Part shown: positions 46,429-55,039 of the stretch, in pieces | How positions within the stretch are numbered: position 1 is the first letter of the stretch | How the letters are laid out: each line of letters opens with the position of its first letter | Origin: Leisingera caerulea DSM 24564 | GTDB taxonomy: Bacteria; Pseudomonadota; Alphaproteobacteria; Rhodobacterales; Rhodobacteraceae | Length of the DNA stretch: 64,000 nt | Reading direction: 5' to 3' | NCBI RefSeq assembly: GCF_000473325.1 | Contig: NZ_KI421513.1 | Span: 1,373,217 to 1,437,216 of the forward strand | Notes under the pieces: model-generated | Told to the model about the DNA's origin: nothing | What the model saw: the letters and a program-made list of their open reading frames with translations, nothing else | Databases searched by the model: none | Program-made: the position numbers and the translations under genes

Positions 46429-46481
46429 GCGGCTCTGCTTGCCCCGCTGCGGGCAGGCAGTTATCACTGGCTGACTGATGA

Positions 46482-46511
46482 AGCCCCGGCTCGCTGCCGC
46501 GCGCCGGGGTT
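46482..46511 (+). terminator. Hairpin after the ClpP-like gene
   Basis: GCCCCGGC, a 12-base loop, then GCCGGGGT and a few bases including TT form a stable stem. A weaker hairpin (CTGCTTGCCC...GGGCAGGCAG) lies just before it at about 46437-46460. Neither has a real T-tract, so termination may be partial. Confidence 0.4.
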
Positions 46512-46548
46512 CACTGCGCCAAACAGGCCACCGGGAGAATCGCTCATC

Positions 46549-47289
46549 GTGCTGTCGTCCTTGCTCCGGAAGTTCGGAAAAGGTCCCGCCTTCGCGGACC
46601 CCGCGCCCGGGGAGCCGCTTTGCGTGATCGGCGATGTGCATGGCTGCCTGCCGCTGCTGCAGCAGATGCTGGCACAGGTGCCGCAGGATCACCGGGTTAT
46701 CCTGGCCGGGGATTATGTCGACCGGGGCGAGCAAAGCGCCGAAGTGCTGCGCTATCTCAGCGCGCGCCCGGATCTGACCTGCCTCATGGGCAATCATGAG
46801 GACATGCTGCTGCGTTTTCTGAAAAACCCTGCCGGCGATGGCGGGCGCTGGATCAGGAACGGCGGGCTGCAGACCCTGGCATCCTTCGGCATCTGCGGCG
46901 CCCGGCCGCAGATGAGCGCAGATGAGCTGCGCGGCTGCCGCGACCGTCTGCAGGCGGTGATGGGGGACGCGCTGATTGGCTGGATTGAAGGCCTGGAGAC
47001 TTCGGTACTGTCGGGCACCGTTCTGGTGGCCCATGCCGGGGCTGACCCCGGCGCGGCTGCGGACGAGCAGGAGGAGGACACGCTGCGGTGGGGCCACCGG
47101 GAGTTCTTCCGCACCCCGCGCCAGGACGGGATCTGGGTCGTGCATGGCCACACCATCGTCAGCAAGCCCGTGGCAGAGCGGGGCCGGATTGCCGTTGATA
47201 CCGGCGCTTATGCCACCGGAACCCTGTCTGCGGTCTGTCTGGATGGCAGCGCGCCGCGGTTCCTGAGTGTGCGCCAGGAGCGCGCTTGA
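46549..47289 (+). CDS. PPP-type metallophosphoesterase (Ser/Thr protein phosphatase-like)
   Basis: The 246 residues show the full metal-binding set of PPP phosphatases: GDVHGCLPLL, GDYVDRGEQS and GNHEDMLLRFL, then a His in VVHGHTIVS. It starts with GTG after GGGAG. The fold includes bacterial PrpA-like phosphatases and ApaH. It lies between the ClpP-like gene and the VPEID-CTERM gene. It could reverse protein phosphorylation, for instance by the Wzc-type kinase further on, but no direct evidence links them. Confidence 0.88.
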   Translation: MLSSLLRKFGKGPAFADPAPGEPLCVIGDVHGCLPLLQQMLAQVPQDHRVILAGDYVDRGEQSAEVLRYLSARPDLTCLMGNHEDMLLRFLKNPAGDGGRWIRNGGLQTLASFGICGARPQMSADELRGCRDRLQAVMGDALIGWIEGLETSVLSGTVLVAHAGADPGAAADEQEEDTLRWGHREFFRTPRQDGIWVVHGHTIVSKPVAERGRIAVDTGAYATGTLSAVCLDGSAPRFLSVRQERA

Positions 47290-47361
47290 AGCGCGCACTG
47301 CGGTGCAGCCCGGATACAGCCGGGCAGGAAAACCATGCCGGCCCAAACTGCAAGTTGAGGG

Positions 47362-47404
47362 ATGGTTAAGAAACTGCTAAGCGCCTGAGAGGGAGTTTAA
47401 CCAT
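47362..47404 (+). promoter_or_regulatory. Inverted repeat and CtrA-like box upstream of the VPEID-CTERM gene
   Basis: ATGGTTAA (47362-47369) and its exact complement TTAACCAT (47397-47404) frame 27 bases. Inside the left arm begins TTAA-GAAACTG-CTAA (47366-47380), a CtrA-like box with one mismatch. The gene starts 20 bases after the right arm, so a bound protein would control or block it. Confidence 0.45.
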
Positions 47405-47424
47405 TACCTTTTGAGGCCGAGCAG

Positions 47425-47670
47425 ATGAAATCTCTTTTTACCGCCGTTAGCACCGCTTTTTTTGTCAATTGCATGACACTGTCCGCCGCATTAGCGCGGC
47501 CTGGCAAGGGTAATGGCAATGGTTGGGGAAACGGCAACGGTAACGGCGGCAACGGAAACGGCAATGCGTGGGGCGTGCCGGAAATAGATGCCAGCGCTGG
47601 CCTGCTGACACTTGCGGCAGTTGGCGCTGCATTGGCCCTGGTCTGGGAAGTGAACCGCCGCCGCGCCTGA
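47425..47670 (+). CDS. VPEID-CTERM sorting-signal protein
   Basis: This 81-residue secreted protein is the probable substrate of exosortase E. It has a signal peptide (about 1-24), a low-complexity Gly/Asn/Trp region (GKGNGNGWGNGNG and on, residues 27-50), then the sorting motif VPEID at 51-55, a hydrophobic helix (about 58-74) and an Arg-rich end (RRRA). This tripartite tail is the exosortase recognition signal. The mature part is only about 25 residues, so it may serve as a surface or matrix component rather than an enzyme. Confidence 0.93.
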   Translation: MKSLFTAVSTAFFVNCMTLSAALARPGKGNGNGWGNGNGNGGNGNGNAWGVPEIDASAGLLTLAAVGAALALVWEVNRRRA

Positions 47671-47736
47671 GCAGGGGTTTAGCGCTCCGGAGCGGCTTGC
47701 TGCCGGACGTCTGGCGGGACAAGAGGTTCGTCTTGC

Positions 47737-49143
47737 CTAGACTGCCCGGGTGCGCTTCTTACGGCATATCCACACCGTGAGAGCGATCAGAAGCATGATT
47801 TGCCAGACAAATTCCGTGACCGCCTGAAGGGCGCCGCGTGTGATAAACAGCATACTGCCACCGACCACGAGCGCGATGAAATAGGACAGCGTTGCTGAGG
47901 GTTCGGACCGCAAAAGCTTGTCGATTCTAGCCACGGCAAAGCCTGCAACGAAAATCAGAAGCGCTCCGAACAAGTGGAAGTTCAAATAGGCTTCGCCGAA
48001 TAGCGGCATTGACAGGTTGGTGTTGGCGCTGCCCAGCCATTCCGAGACGATCTGACCGGAGTGCACTGGCTTGTCGGGCCAAACCTGTCGCGGAATAACG
48101 GATAGGGCGCTGTTGACCAAGCCCGAGCCGAGGTAGAGGCCGAACTCTTGCGCCCAATAGACCCCGTGCATCATTGACTGGTAGCCGTCGAAATCGCCTG
48201 CGGCAAAAAATTCCTGCCAAGCGCCCGATGAAATCCGGTCCCATTGCCTTGAGGTCCGGCTGAAGACGCTCAGCAGGGGATAGAGCAAGATCGAGCCTGC
48301 GAACATCGCCCAGAAGGTCCAGAATTTTGCCGCTGTGCTGTTGAGCGGCGCAAACAGCAGGATGAAGGATGCGACGAACCCGATCAGCCGCCAGCGCGCG
48401 GAATTCACCGGGTTCACGAAGACAAACAGCGTGGCTGCCATCACCACAAAAAGCCAAAGGAAGATGCGGCGGTTCTTTGGATGGGGGTCGTTGCGCGCAA
48501 TGAAGCCCGCCACCAGTGACAACGCAAAAAGCAAAAGCGAGACGCGTTTGAAAATCGCAAAACGGGGCCCCCCTGCGTCAGACAGCGTATGCTCGATCTG
48601 GATGCGGGGTGTCGTAATGATGTCGAGTCCGATCCACGCGTATAACAGCAGCGTGAAAAAATAACCGGCAAGCAGTATAGGCAGCGCCAGCTTGGCCGAC
48701 AAACCAGCTGTCCGGCGCGCCGGCGGCAGGTATTTTCCGCGCATCCCGTAAAAAATGCCTGCGTGCAGAAACAGGCTGAAGACAAGACACATGAAAGAGG
48801 TCTTGCGCAGCAGTTCCTGAGAAACGACCTGATAGGCGATGGGCCAAGGGTAAAGACCGATACTGGTATAGACCAAAGCCGGGAACAAGGCGCCGAAGGC
48901 AAAGTAATAGGAGACCTGGATCGACGCAAAACCGGCATTGGGGTGCACGATATAGTAGTAGATCGCGAAAAGATTGATCATGAAGGCGCCGCCCAGATAC
49001 AGGTAATGCAAGTCCTGCAAGAGCACGCCATTGAGCAGCGTCCGGTTCAAAAGCACCAGCGAGCCTACCGCCAATGCCGCCATAAAAACGAAGCTGAAGA
49101 GGATGCGCCTGTTTTGAGCTGCAACCAAGGCCTTATCACTCAC
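47737..49143 (-). CDS. Wzy-like polysaccharide polymerase (polytopic membrane protein)
   Basis: The 468-residue protein has about 12 hydrophobic segments and a long periplasmic loop (about 290-380) with RTSRQWDRISSGAWQEFFAA and PRQVWPDKPVHSGQIVSEWL. That pattern and its place next to a flippase suggest an O-antigen/EPS polymerase. These proteins are poorly conserved, so assignment is by topology and context. It starts with GTG at 49143 (an ATG four bases upstream is out of frame). It runs opposite to the neighbouring flippase gene. Confidence 0.72.
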   Translation of the reverse strand: MSDKALVAAQNRRILFSFVFMAALAVGSLVLLNRTLLNGVLLQDLHYLYLGGAFMINLFAIYYYIVHPNAGFASIQVSYYFAFGALFPALVYTSIGLYPWPIAYQVVSQELLRKTSFMCLVFSLFLHAGIFYGMRGKYLPPARRTAGLSAKLALPILLAGYFFTLLLYAWIGLDIITTPRIQIEHTLSDAGGPRFAIFKRVSLLLFALSLVAGFIARNDPHPKNRRIFLWLFVVMAATLFVFVNPVNSARWRLIGFVASFILLFAPLNSTAAKFWTFWAMFAGSILLYPLLSVFSRTSRQWDRISSGAWQEFFAAGDFDGYQSMMHGVYWAQEFGLYLGSGLVNSALSVIPRQVWPDKPVHSGQIVSEWLGSANTNLSMPLFGEAYLNFHLFGALLIFVAGFAVARIDKLLRSEPSATLSYFIALVVGGSMLFITRGALQAVTEFVWQIMLLIALTVWICRKKRTRAV

Positions 49144-49374
49144 TCATAGCTGTCGGTCACCACATGCCATCGCAGTCCGCCTGCAAATGCATATCGGTGG
49201 CTGTCCGGTTTGAAAATTTTCTGCCACGTCAAATAGTTTTGCAAAAATACCTGCGCCCTGGGGAGGCATGCAGCGCAACGCAGGCTCCGCTGCACTGCTC
49301 AGTTGCACAGCCCGGGACGCTGCGATAGTAGCAAGGCATCTCTACGTCGTCTATTTCCTTGCGCATAGATATTC
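49144..49374. promoter_or_regulatory. Divergent promoter region between polymerase and flippase genes
   Basis: 231 bases separate the two start codons. The stretch around 49212-49245 is AT-rich (TTTGAAAATTTTCTG) and contains TTGAAAATT, which reads as a possible promoter; no operator is clear. Confidence 0.3.
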
Positions 49375-50673
49375 ATGCCGCTTCGCACAACCCTATTTCG
49401 GGTGACTTCCCTTGCCCTGCTGGTCAAGCTGGCCGGCGCGCCGCTCAACTATTTGATGCTGGTGGCGCTTGCGCGGGCTATGGATCTTGAGGGTTACGGC
49501 GTCTTTGCCTTTGGGTTTTCCGCGGCGCTGACCCTGGGACAGATTGCGCTGATGGGCCAGCAGCAACTGGTCATGCGCGTGCTGCCCGCCAATACAGAGC
49601 CCGAAAACGCTCCGGTCTGGAAGGCGGCGCTGGCCTATGGGCTGCGCCATGTGGCGGGGGCGGGTGCCGTGCTGACCCTGGTGTTTGCGCTCTACAGCCT
49701 TGCAGACGCCGAAAACCGGCCGATGCTGGCGGCTGCGCTCTTGGTCCTGCCCATTGCGTTTGCTGAATTTCAATCGAGCGTCTTGCGCACACAGAACCGC
49801 ATTCTGGGTGCACTGGTGCCGCGCGATATCCTGTGGCGGCTTAGCGTGATTGCTGCCGCCGGCCTGGTGATGCTGGGTATCCTGCCACAACTGGAGCCGG
49901 CGTGGGCGTTTCTGCTTTGCGCGGGCACGCTGGCGTTCTGGCTCCTGGTGCAATCGCGCTTTGATCCCGCCACACGCTACCGCACTGCCATCGCGGGGCC
50001 CCGCACGCCGCACACCGCTGAGTGGCGGGACATGTCCAAAAGTTTTTGGCTGGCCTCGGTGGTGATTGTTTCCGGCCCGAACCTGGCGGTGGTGGCCATC
50101 GGTCTGGTGATGAGCCCGGAAAAGACAGCGCCGTTTTTTGCCGCGTTGAAAACCGCGCAGCTGATGACGCTGCTGCTGCTGGCGGCCAACCTCGCCGTGA
50201 CCCCTATGATTTCGCGCGCCTACGCTGAGGGCGCCCGCGGCACGCTGCGCAAAATCTGCCAGTCCGTTTCAGCGGCTGCGGGCGGGTTTGCGGCCCTGGG
50301 GATGGTGGCGTTTTGGGCCTTTGGGGGATTTGCCCTGAGTCTCTTCGGCGCAGGCTACGCCACCGCCAAACCCGAGCTTTTGATACTCTCGTTCGGCTTT
50401 GCCGTCAGCGCCGCTGGCGGGCCGAACGGCATTCTGATGCAGATGGCAGGCCAGGAGAAAGCATTCGCAAGGCTGTCGCTGATCTGGAATGCAGCCGGTT
50501 TGGCCGCGCTGGTCCCGGCGGTCTGGGCCTTTGGCACCCTGGGGGCGGCGTCGGTCGTGGCGCTTTCGACCATCGCGTGGAATGTGCATGCCTGGTACCT
50601 GTGCCGCAGCCGCATTGGTATCGACCCAAGCCTGCTGGGGTTCATCCTGCCCCGGCTGCCGCAAGAGGATTGA
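49375..50673 (+). CDS. Wzx-like oligosaccharide flippase
   Basis: The 432-residue protein has about 12 membrane helices of the MATE/polysaccharide-transporter type: LVKLAGAPLNYLMLVALARA and FGFSAALTLGQIALMGQQQL at the N terminus, later TPMISRAYAEGARGTLRKIC. It would move lipid-linked repeat units to the periplasmic side. It is followed after four bases by a glycosyltransferase gene, so the two form an operon. Confidence 0.85.
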   Translation: MPLRTTLFRVTSLALLVKLAGAPLNYLMLVALARAMDLEGYGVFAFGFSAALTLGQIALMGQQQLVMRVLPANTEPENAPVWKAALAYGLRHVAGAGAVLTLVFALYSLADAENRPMLAAALLVLPIAFAEFQSSVLRTQNRILGALVPRDILWRLSVIAAAGLVMLGILPQLEPAWAFLLCAGTLAFWLLVQSRFDPATRYRTAIAGPRTPHTAEWRDMSKSFWLASVVIVSGPNLAVVAIGLVMSPEKTAPFFAALKTAQLMTLLLLAANLAVTPMISRAYAEGARGTLRKICQSVSAAAGGFAALGMVAFWAFGGFALSLFGAGYATAKPELLILSFGFAVSAAGGPNGILMQMAGQEKAFARLSLIWNAAGLAALVPAVWAFGTLGAASVVALSTIAWNVHAWYLCRSRIGIDPSLLGFILPRLPQED

Positions 50674-50677
50674 GGAC

Positions 50678-51904
50678 ATGACGGATCGGACCAAACGCGT
50701 CGTCTTGGTGATGGACTACGGAGATGTGCGCGGGGGGCTTGAAAAGGTCTGCATCGAAAGCGCTTTGGCGCTTAAGGCCCAAGGCAAGGATGTTGTGTTT
50801 TTCTGCGGCGTCCCGCCTTTGGATCCGCGCCTGGAAGCGGCCGGGATCGAGACCCACTGCCTGGGCGTCAGTGATATTGCCAGCAACGCGTCCCGCCTGG
50901 CAGCCATCAGGACAGGGCTGTGGAACAGGACCGCCGGACAGAAACTTGACCAAGTGATCCGTGACACAGACGATCTGAGCGCGACCGTTGTGCATGTGCA
51001 TTGCTGGACCAAGAGCCTTTCGAGCGCGATCGGACCTGTGGTGACTGCGCCTGATGTGCGTCATGTCTTTACGATGCACGAATATTTCTTTGCTTGTCCT
51101 AACGGCGGCTTCTTCGATTATCCCCGCAACGGGATATGCGGCAAACGCGCCATGAGCCTGTCTTGCATGGTGACGAATTGCGATGTCCGCAACCCCGCGC
51201 ACAAGGCCTTTCGGGTGGTTCGCCAAGGCATGCAAAAGACGTTTGGAAGGTTGCCCCGCGGTGTGCGCAACATCATCTATATCTCGGAACTTCAGCACGA
51301 GGTGATGCGCAGCTACTTCCCGGCTGCGACGCGCTTTTTCAATGTCGCAAATCCGGTGATCGACGAAAAACCGGAACAGGTGGACGTCGCCGCCAATGAG
51401 GCGTTTGTTTTTGTCGGGCGGCTGGCTGCGGCCAAGGGGGGCGTGGAATTCGCCCATGCGGCCAAGGCCGCCGGCGTGCGGGCGGTCTTTATCGGTGACG
51501 GTCCGCAAAAGGACGAGATCCGCGCGGCCTGTCCGGAAGCAGAAATTCTAGGCTGGATCGAAAGCAGCCAAGTGGCGGGCCTGTTGCGCGAAGCGCGCGC
51601 CCTGGTTTTTCCCAGCCTATGGTACGAGTGCCAGCCGCTTGTGCCGCTTGAGGCATTGGCAGCCGGCATTCCCGTCATCAGCGGCGATTGGACCGCCGGA
51701 CGCGAGAGTGTGGTGAACGGCAGGAACGGCATCATCATTAAGGACCTGGACCCGCAAGGCAGCTTCGGTGCCGCGCTGGCTGCTCTTAAGGATCCGGAGG
51801 CGGCGCGCCGTTACGGCAACGCCGCCTATCAGATGTTCTGGGCGGACCCGCTTACCATGGGGCGCCACCTGGACCGGCTGAATACGGTCTACGAGGCAAT
51901 CTGA
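50678..51904 (+). CDS. Glycosyltransferase family 4 protein
   Basis: The ATG at 50678 gives 408 residues. The N-terminal domain has VVLVMDYGDVRGGLEKVCIE and CPNGGFFDYPRNGICGKRAM. The C-terminal donor-binding domain has FVGRLAAAKGGVEFAHAAKA, IGDGPQKDEIRAAC and the Glu-x7-Glu motif in ECQPLVPLEALAAGIPVISG. It is a retaining GT-B enzyme acting in the cytoplasm on the lipid-linked repeat unit. It follows the flippase gene directly and overlaps the sulfotransferase gene by 16 bases on the opposite strand. Confidence 0.9.
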   Translation: MTDRTKRVVLVMDYGDVRGGLEKVCIESALALKAQGKDVVFFCGVPPLDPRLEAAGIETHCLGVSDIASNASRLAAIRTGLWNRTAGQKLDQVIRDTDDLSATVVHVHCWTKSLSSAIGPVVTAPDVRHVFTMHEYFFACPNGGFFDYPRNGICGKRAMSLSCMVTNCDVRNPAHKAFRVVRQGMQKTFGRLPRGVRNIIYISELQHEVMRSYFPAATRFFNVANPVIDEKPEQVDVAANEAFVFVGRLAAAKGGVEFAHAAKAAGVRAVFIGDGPQKDEIRAACPEAEILGWIESSQVAGLLREARALVFPSLWYECQPLVPLEALAAGIPVISGDWTAGRESVVNGRNGIIIKDLDPQGSFGAALAALKDPEAARRYGNAAYQMFWADPLTMGRHLDRLNTVYEAI

Positions 51905-52794
51905 TCCCGGGTGCGGGAGGGTGCCGGGCTTGCTTCGATATGCCGGCGCAAAAGCGCGATGTCTTCCTCTGCGAAGGCCGTGGTGTTCTTTTTGAACCAG
52001 ACCTTTTTGATCATTCGCTTGAGCTTGATAGGCAAAAACTGCCGCAGCCGGTTTTTCCAGCCTGAGCGAAGCAGCCAGACGTTGAGCCGTTCAAAACGGA
52101 CGGAATCGCCTGCGTTTTGCTCGTCCACGCTCAGATCAAACTTTTCTGGGTCGATCCCGAGGAAAGCGGCCACCTTGGCGAGCGCAGCTTCGGTATCTGC
52201 CACCATCTCCTCAAAGGTCATTTCGAGGATGTTTTCGGCAGGAAAGATGCTTTTGTAGTGCGCAATGGCGGCGTCATAGCGGCTCTGGCGGATCAGGAAA
52301 CGCCCCGGCAGCGGCGTGGTGCCGTTGACCTCAAGCTCGATTTCTTCCCGCAAGCTGCGGTCCGATTGTCCCGAGCGCGTCGCCAGTTTGTAATGCGACA
52401 GCGCGCGGCCCACCGGATTTCGGGTCTGAATGATCAGCTTGGCGTCCGGGGCATACTCAAAGATCCTCTCCGCCGCGCCATCGCAATGCATATAAGTGGT
52501 GGATCCATCAAGGCGGTAGCGCGCGTTGAGCCCCTGGAAGAGATATTCGTAGTGCGCCTGTTCGCGGAAAATCGCAAACTGCATCCGTTTGGCGGACTTG
52601 CGCGCCACATATGCCGCCGGGTCCACATCGTTAAGGTGGCGCATGGCCACGAAGTCCTCGGGGTACTCGTGCTGAGAAAAGAAATTCGGCTCTTTGATCG
52701 GGGGAATGTCAACGTCGGGATGGGATGCAAGCAAAAATGCCAGCTGAGTGGAGCCAGTGCGCGGGGCGGCGATCAAAAACAGGTTCGGTTTCAT
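51889..52794 (-). CDS. Sulfotransferase in the exopolysaccharide locus
   Basis: The 301 residues match PAPS-dependent sulfotransferases. The 5'-phosphosulfate loop is LIAAPRTGSTQLAFLLASHP at about residues 6-25 and the 3'-phosphate site is IIQTRNPVGRALSHYKLA at about 120. It probably adds sulfate to the repeat unit or polymer. It lies 18 bases after the GT2 gene on the same strand, so the two are one operon. The PAP by-product would be cleared by CysQ (25438). Confidence 0.88.
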   Translation of the reverse strand: MKPNLFLIAAPRTGSTQLAFLLASHPDVDIPPIKEPNFFSQHEYPEDFVAMRHLNDVDPAAYVARKSAKRMQFAIFREQAHYEYLFQGLNARYRLDGSTTYMHCDGAAERIFEYAPDAKLIIQTRNPVGRALSHYKLATRSGQSDRSLREEIELEVNGTTPLPGRFLIRQSRYDAAIAHYKSIFPAENILEMTFEEMVADTEAALAKVAAFLGIDPEKFDLSVDEQNAGDSVRFERLNVWLLRSGWKNRLRQFLPIKLKRMIKKVWFKKNTTAFAEEDIALLRRHIEASPAPSRTRDQIAS

Positions 52795-52812
52795 AGGTTG
52801 GGTCCGTAAAGG

Positions 52813-53712
52813 TTATGCAGCAGTCTCGGAGGAGGCCGCTTTTGAAAGGGCGGATTTCCGCAGGCCCGATCCGTAAAGGCGTGCCTGTAAGCTGGAAGGC
52901 ATCATCCGGATCAAAGCCCGGGCAATGGCGTAGAAATATGCGGGGCTGGCCAGCCCGCGCTGAGAACGCACCGCGCGGGAATACCATTTCAATTCAGCGA
53001 GTCCGCGCCTGAGCGATGTGCGGCGCGCGTAGAAATTTGGGCCCAGCCGCCAGCTGAGCAGTCTGTCCGGGCAATTGCCAACATGCATGCCCGCCTCAAG
53101 CGCGCGCACCAAAAAGCCCAGATCTTCGGTGAGATAAGCCTCGGGGTACCGGATGGACGGGATGCGCAGCATCGCGCGGCGCATGCAGTACGCCGGATGC
53201 AGGATCGGGTTCATCTTCACGACAACAGTCTCGACGCTGGTCTGATCAATCGGAAAATCGCGTTCGCCGGTCACCGCTCCGGTCTCGTCAATGTCCCAGG
53301 CCTGGCATCCGATGAGGTCGAGGGTCGCATGGGCCTGCATATAAGCGATCTGCGTGCGGAACCGGTCCGGGTGGCAGATATCGTCGCCGTCCATGCGAAA
53401 GACGAAATCCTCGTCTTCAAGCCGCTCTATCAACCGGTTGAGCGACTTAGCGAGGCCAATATTTTCCTCGTTCCGCACGACCAGGTGAAAGCGCCAGGCG
53501 TTTTGCGACAGCCAGGTCTCATGCTCTTTGGGCAAGGGGCCGTCACAGCACAGGTAGATTCTGATCTGATCGCGCCGCAACCCGTTCTGGGTTTCCAGGC
53601 TGGCAAGCGCAAGATCGAGAAAGCTCAGATTGTCCGCCTTGTAGAGTGTCGTGATAACGGCAACTGTCACTCCCTCCAGCGTGGCAGTGTCTTGGTCGGT
53701 CTGTCCTGTCAA
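52813..53712 (-). CDS. Glycosyltransferase family 2 protein
   Basis: The enzyme has the GT-A start VAVITTLYKADNLSFLDLAL, the nucleotide-binding DGPLP, the DxD in VFRMDGDDICHPDRF, and a later ED motif (YLTEDLGFLVRALEAG). Start choice is uncertain: I prefer the TTG at 53712 (299 residues), which has GGAG six bases upstream; another TTG at 53808 would add 32 residues unlike the family. The gene precedes the sulfotransferase in one operon. Confidence 0.87.
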   Translation of the reverse strand: MTGQTDQDTATLEGVTVAVITTLYKADNLSFLDLALASLETQNGLRRDQIRIYLCCDGPLPKEHETWLSQNAWRFHLVVRNEENIGLAKSLNRLIERLEDEDFVFRMDGDDICHPDRFRTQIAYMQAHATLDLIGCQAWDIDETGAVTGERDFPIDQTSVETVVVKMNPILHPAYCMRRAMLRIPSIRYPEAYLTEDLGFLVRALEAGMHVGNCPDRLLSWRLGPNFYARRTSLRRGLAELKWYSRAVRSQRGLASPAYFYAIARALIRMMPSSLQARLYGSGLRKSALSKAASSETAA

Positions 53713-54248
53713 AGCGCTCTCCAATACCGGGGGCGGGCCTGAACGGCCGCGGGGAAATAAATAACACGAAAAGGTCTTCTGGATGATCAGCCCTAACTGG
53801 GCTTTCAACCCTGGTTGTTAATGCATGTGAGTTCGGAGTTCACCCCGTTTCAGGTCTGGTTTTCTGCGGCGGTTCGGGAATCGGCGTGGAGCTGCCGCCA
53901 GCGCGGGCCTTTTGACCTGCCGGCGGACACCAAAGGGTGCGCAACAAAGCTGGAGGCGCGGCGGATGACCGCCGGCGTGCGCCCATTTCCGGCCTGCGCG
54001 GTTATCCGATCCTGCCCTTACCCCAGCCGCATTCAGTGCGGGATGGTGGCATCCTCCCCCTTCGGAAGCGACCTCAGATGCCTCCGGACCGGTGGTCTGG
54101 TGGCTCTGTAGTCACAAAGGTTAAAGAAGTCTCAAAAGTTCCGAAAATACTACTTAAGTTTATTACAACTTGGATGTAGGGAACCCATACCTATCCCTTT
54201 TGTCGGGTGGGTTTTGGTTAAGACGTTTAAATCTCGGAGTGTTTGACG
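53713..54248. promoter_or_regulatory. Promoter region of the sugar-transferase operon
   Basis: No gene is supported here. The part 54100-54248 is AT-rich compared with the surroundings and holds an inverted repeat, AACCCA (54182-54187) and TGGGTT (54208-54213), around CCC...GGG, plus TTAA-N5-TTAA at 54228-54240. It probably carries the promoter and an operator for the gene at 54249. The part 53815-54090 shows no recognisable feature. Confidence 0.4.
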
Positions 54249-54935
54249 ATGCAAGATTTTGCACTGACCGCGTACTCCATCGATGGATCTGTTGAATATC
54301 AAGGCCCTGGCTATTCTTCGCCGGGCTACTACTCCAGATCGGGTAAGCGGATTTTTGATATACTTTTTGCCCTTTTGCTGCTGCCCGTCCTTGTGCCTGT
54401 CATCCTTATTTTGTGGGGTGTTGTGCGCTTGGATGGCGGACCGGGATTTTTCGGGCATACCCGGGTGGGCCAGGACGGCAAGCTGTTCAAGTGCTGGAAA
54501 GTCCGCAGCATGGTGGTCGATGCCGAATCGCGGCTGCAGGCCCATCTGGACACCAATCCTGAGGCCGCCGCGGAATGGGAGCGTGACCACAAGCTGACCA
54601 ACGATCCGCGCATCAACCGGCTTGGCCGGATCCTGCGCAAGACCAGCCTGGATGAACTGCCGCAGATCTGGAATGTGCTGAAGGGCGAGATGAGCTTTGT
54701 CGGCCCGCGCCCCATTGTCACCAAGGAGCTGCGGAAATACGGCAGCAGCGCGTCGGCTTACCTGGTTCAAAGGCCTGGAATCACCGGGCTTTGGCAGATC
54801 TCCGGCCGCAATGACATCAGCTATGATGAGCGGGTGGCGCTGGATGTGGCTTACCTGTACCGGCGCGGCTTCTTCAAGGATCTGAAAATCATCCTCCGCA
54901 CAGGTGCAGCAGTGCTGGGCAGAACCGGCCGCTGA
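54249..54935 (+). CDS. Initiating sugar transferase (undecaprenyl-phosphate phosphoglycosyltransferase)
   Basis: The 228-residue enzyme starts the repeat unit by moving a sugar phosphate onto undecaprenyl phosphate. It has one membrane helix (ILFALLLLPVLVPVILILWG) and the bacterial sugar transferase domain: GPGFFGHTRVGQDGKLFKCW, LGRILRKTSLDELPQIWNVL, MSFVGPRPIVTKEL and a C-terminal RPGITGLWQISGRNDISY, as in ExoY/WcaJ. CGGAG stands before the ATG at 54249; a TTG six bases earlier is less likely. Confidence 0.93.
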   Translation: MQDFALTAYSIDGSVEYQGPGYSSPGYYSRSGKRIFDILFALLLLPVLVPVILILWGVVRLDGGPGFFGHTRVGQDGKLFKCWKVRSMVVDAESRLQAHLDTNPEAAAEWERDHKLTNDPRINRLGRILRKTSLDELPQIWNVLKGEMSFVGPRPIVTKELRKYGSSASAYLVQRPGITGLWQISGRNDISYDERVALDVAYLYRRGFFKDLKIILRTGAAVLGRTGR

Positions 54936-54992
54936 GCCCTGCACCGGTCCGCCGGACTTTCTTCTCAAAGCCCCTGCGTGTATGCGGGGGAT

Positions 54993-55015
54993 GATGCGCG
55001 TGTGCGGCGCGCATC
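54993..55015 (+). promoter_or_regulatory. Hairpin upstream of the Wzc-like gene
   Basis: GATGCGCG, a 7-base loop, then CGCGCATC forms an 8-bp stem 25 bases before the start codon at 55040. A second stem, CCCC-TGCGTGTATGCG-GGGG, lies just upstream at about 54971. They may reduce read-through or translation between sugar transferase and kinase genes. Confidence 0.4.
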
Positions 55016-55039
55016 AATCAGTACGGTACTTGGGTATTC

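Noticed and set aside
44071..47346. Open frame of over 1000 codons on the minus strand across the exosortase block
   Set aside because: Translation is Gln/Arg/His-rich low-complexity sequence typical of an antisense shadow; the plus strand holds four genes with clear motifs.
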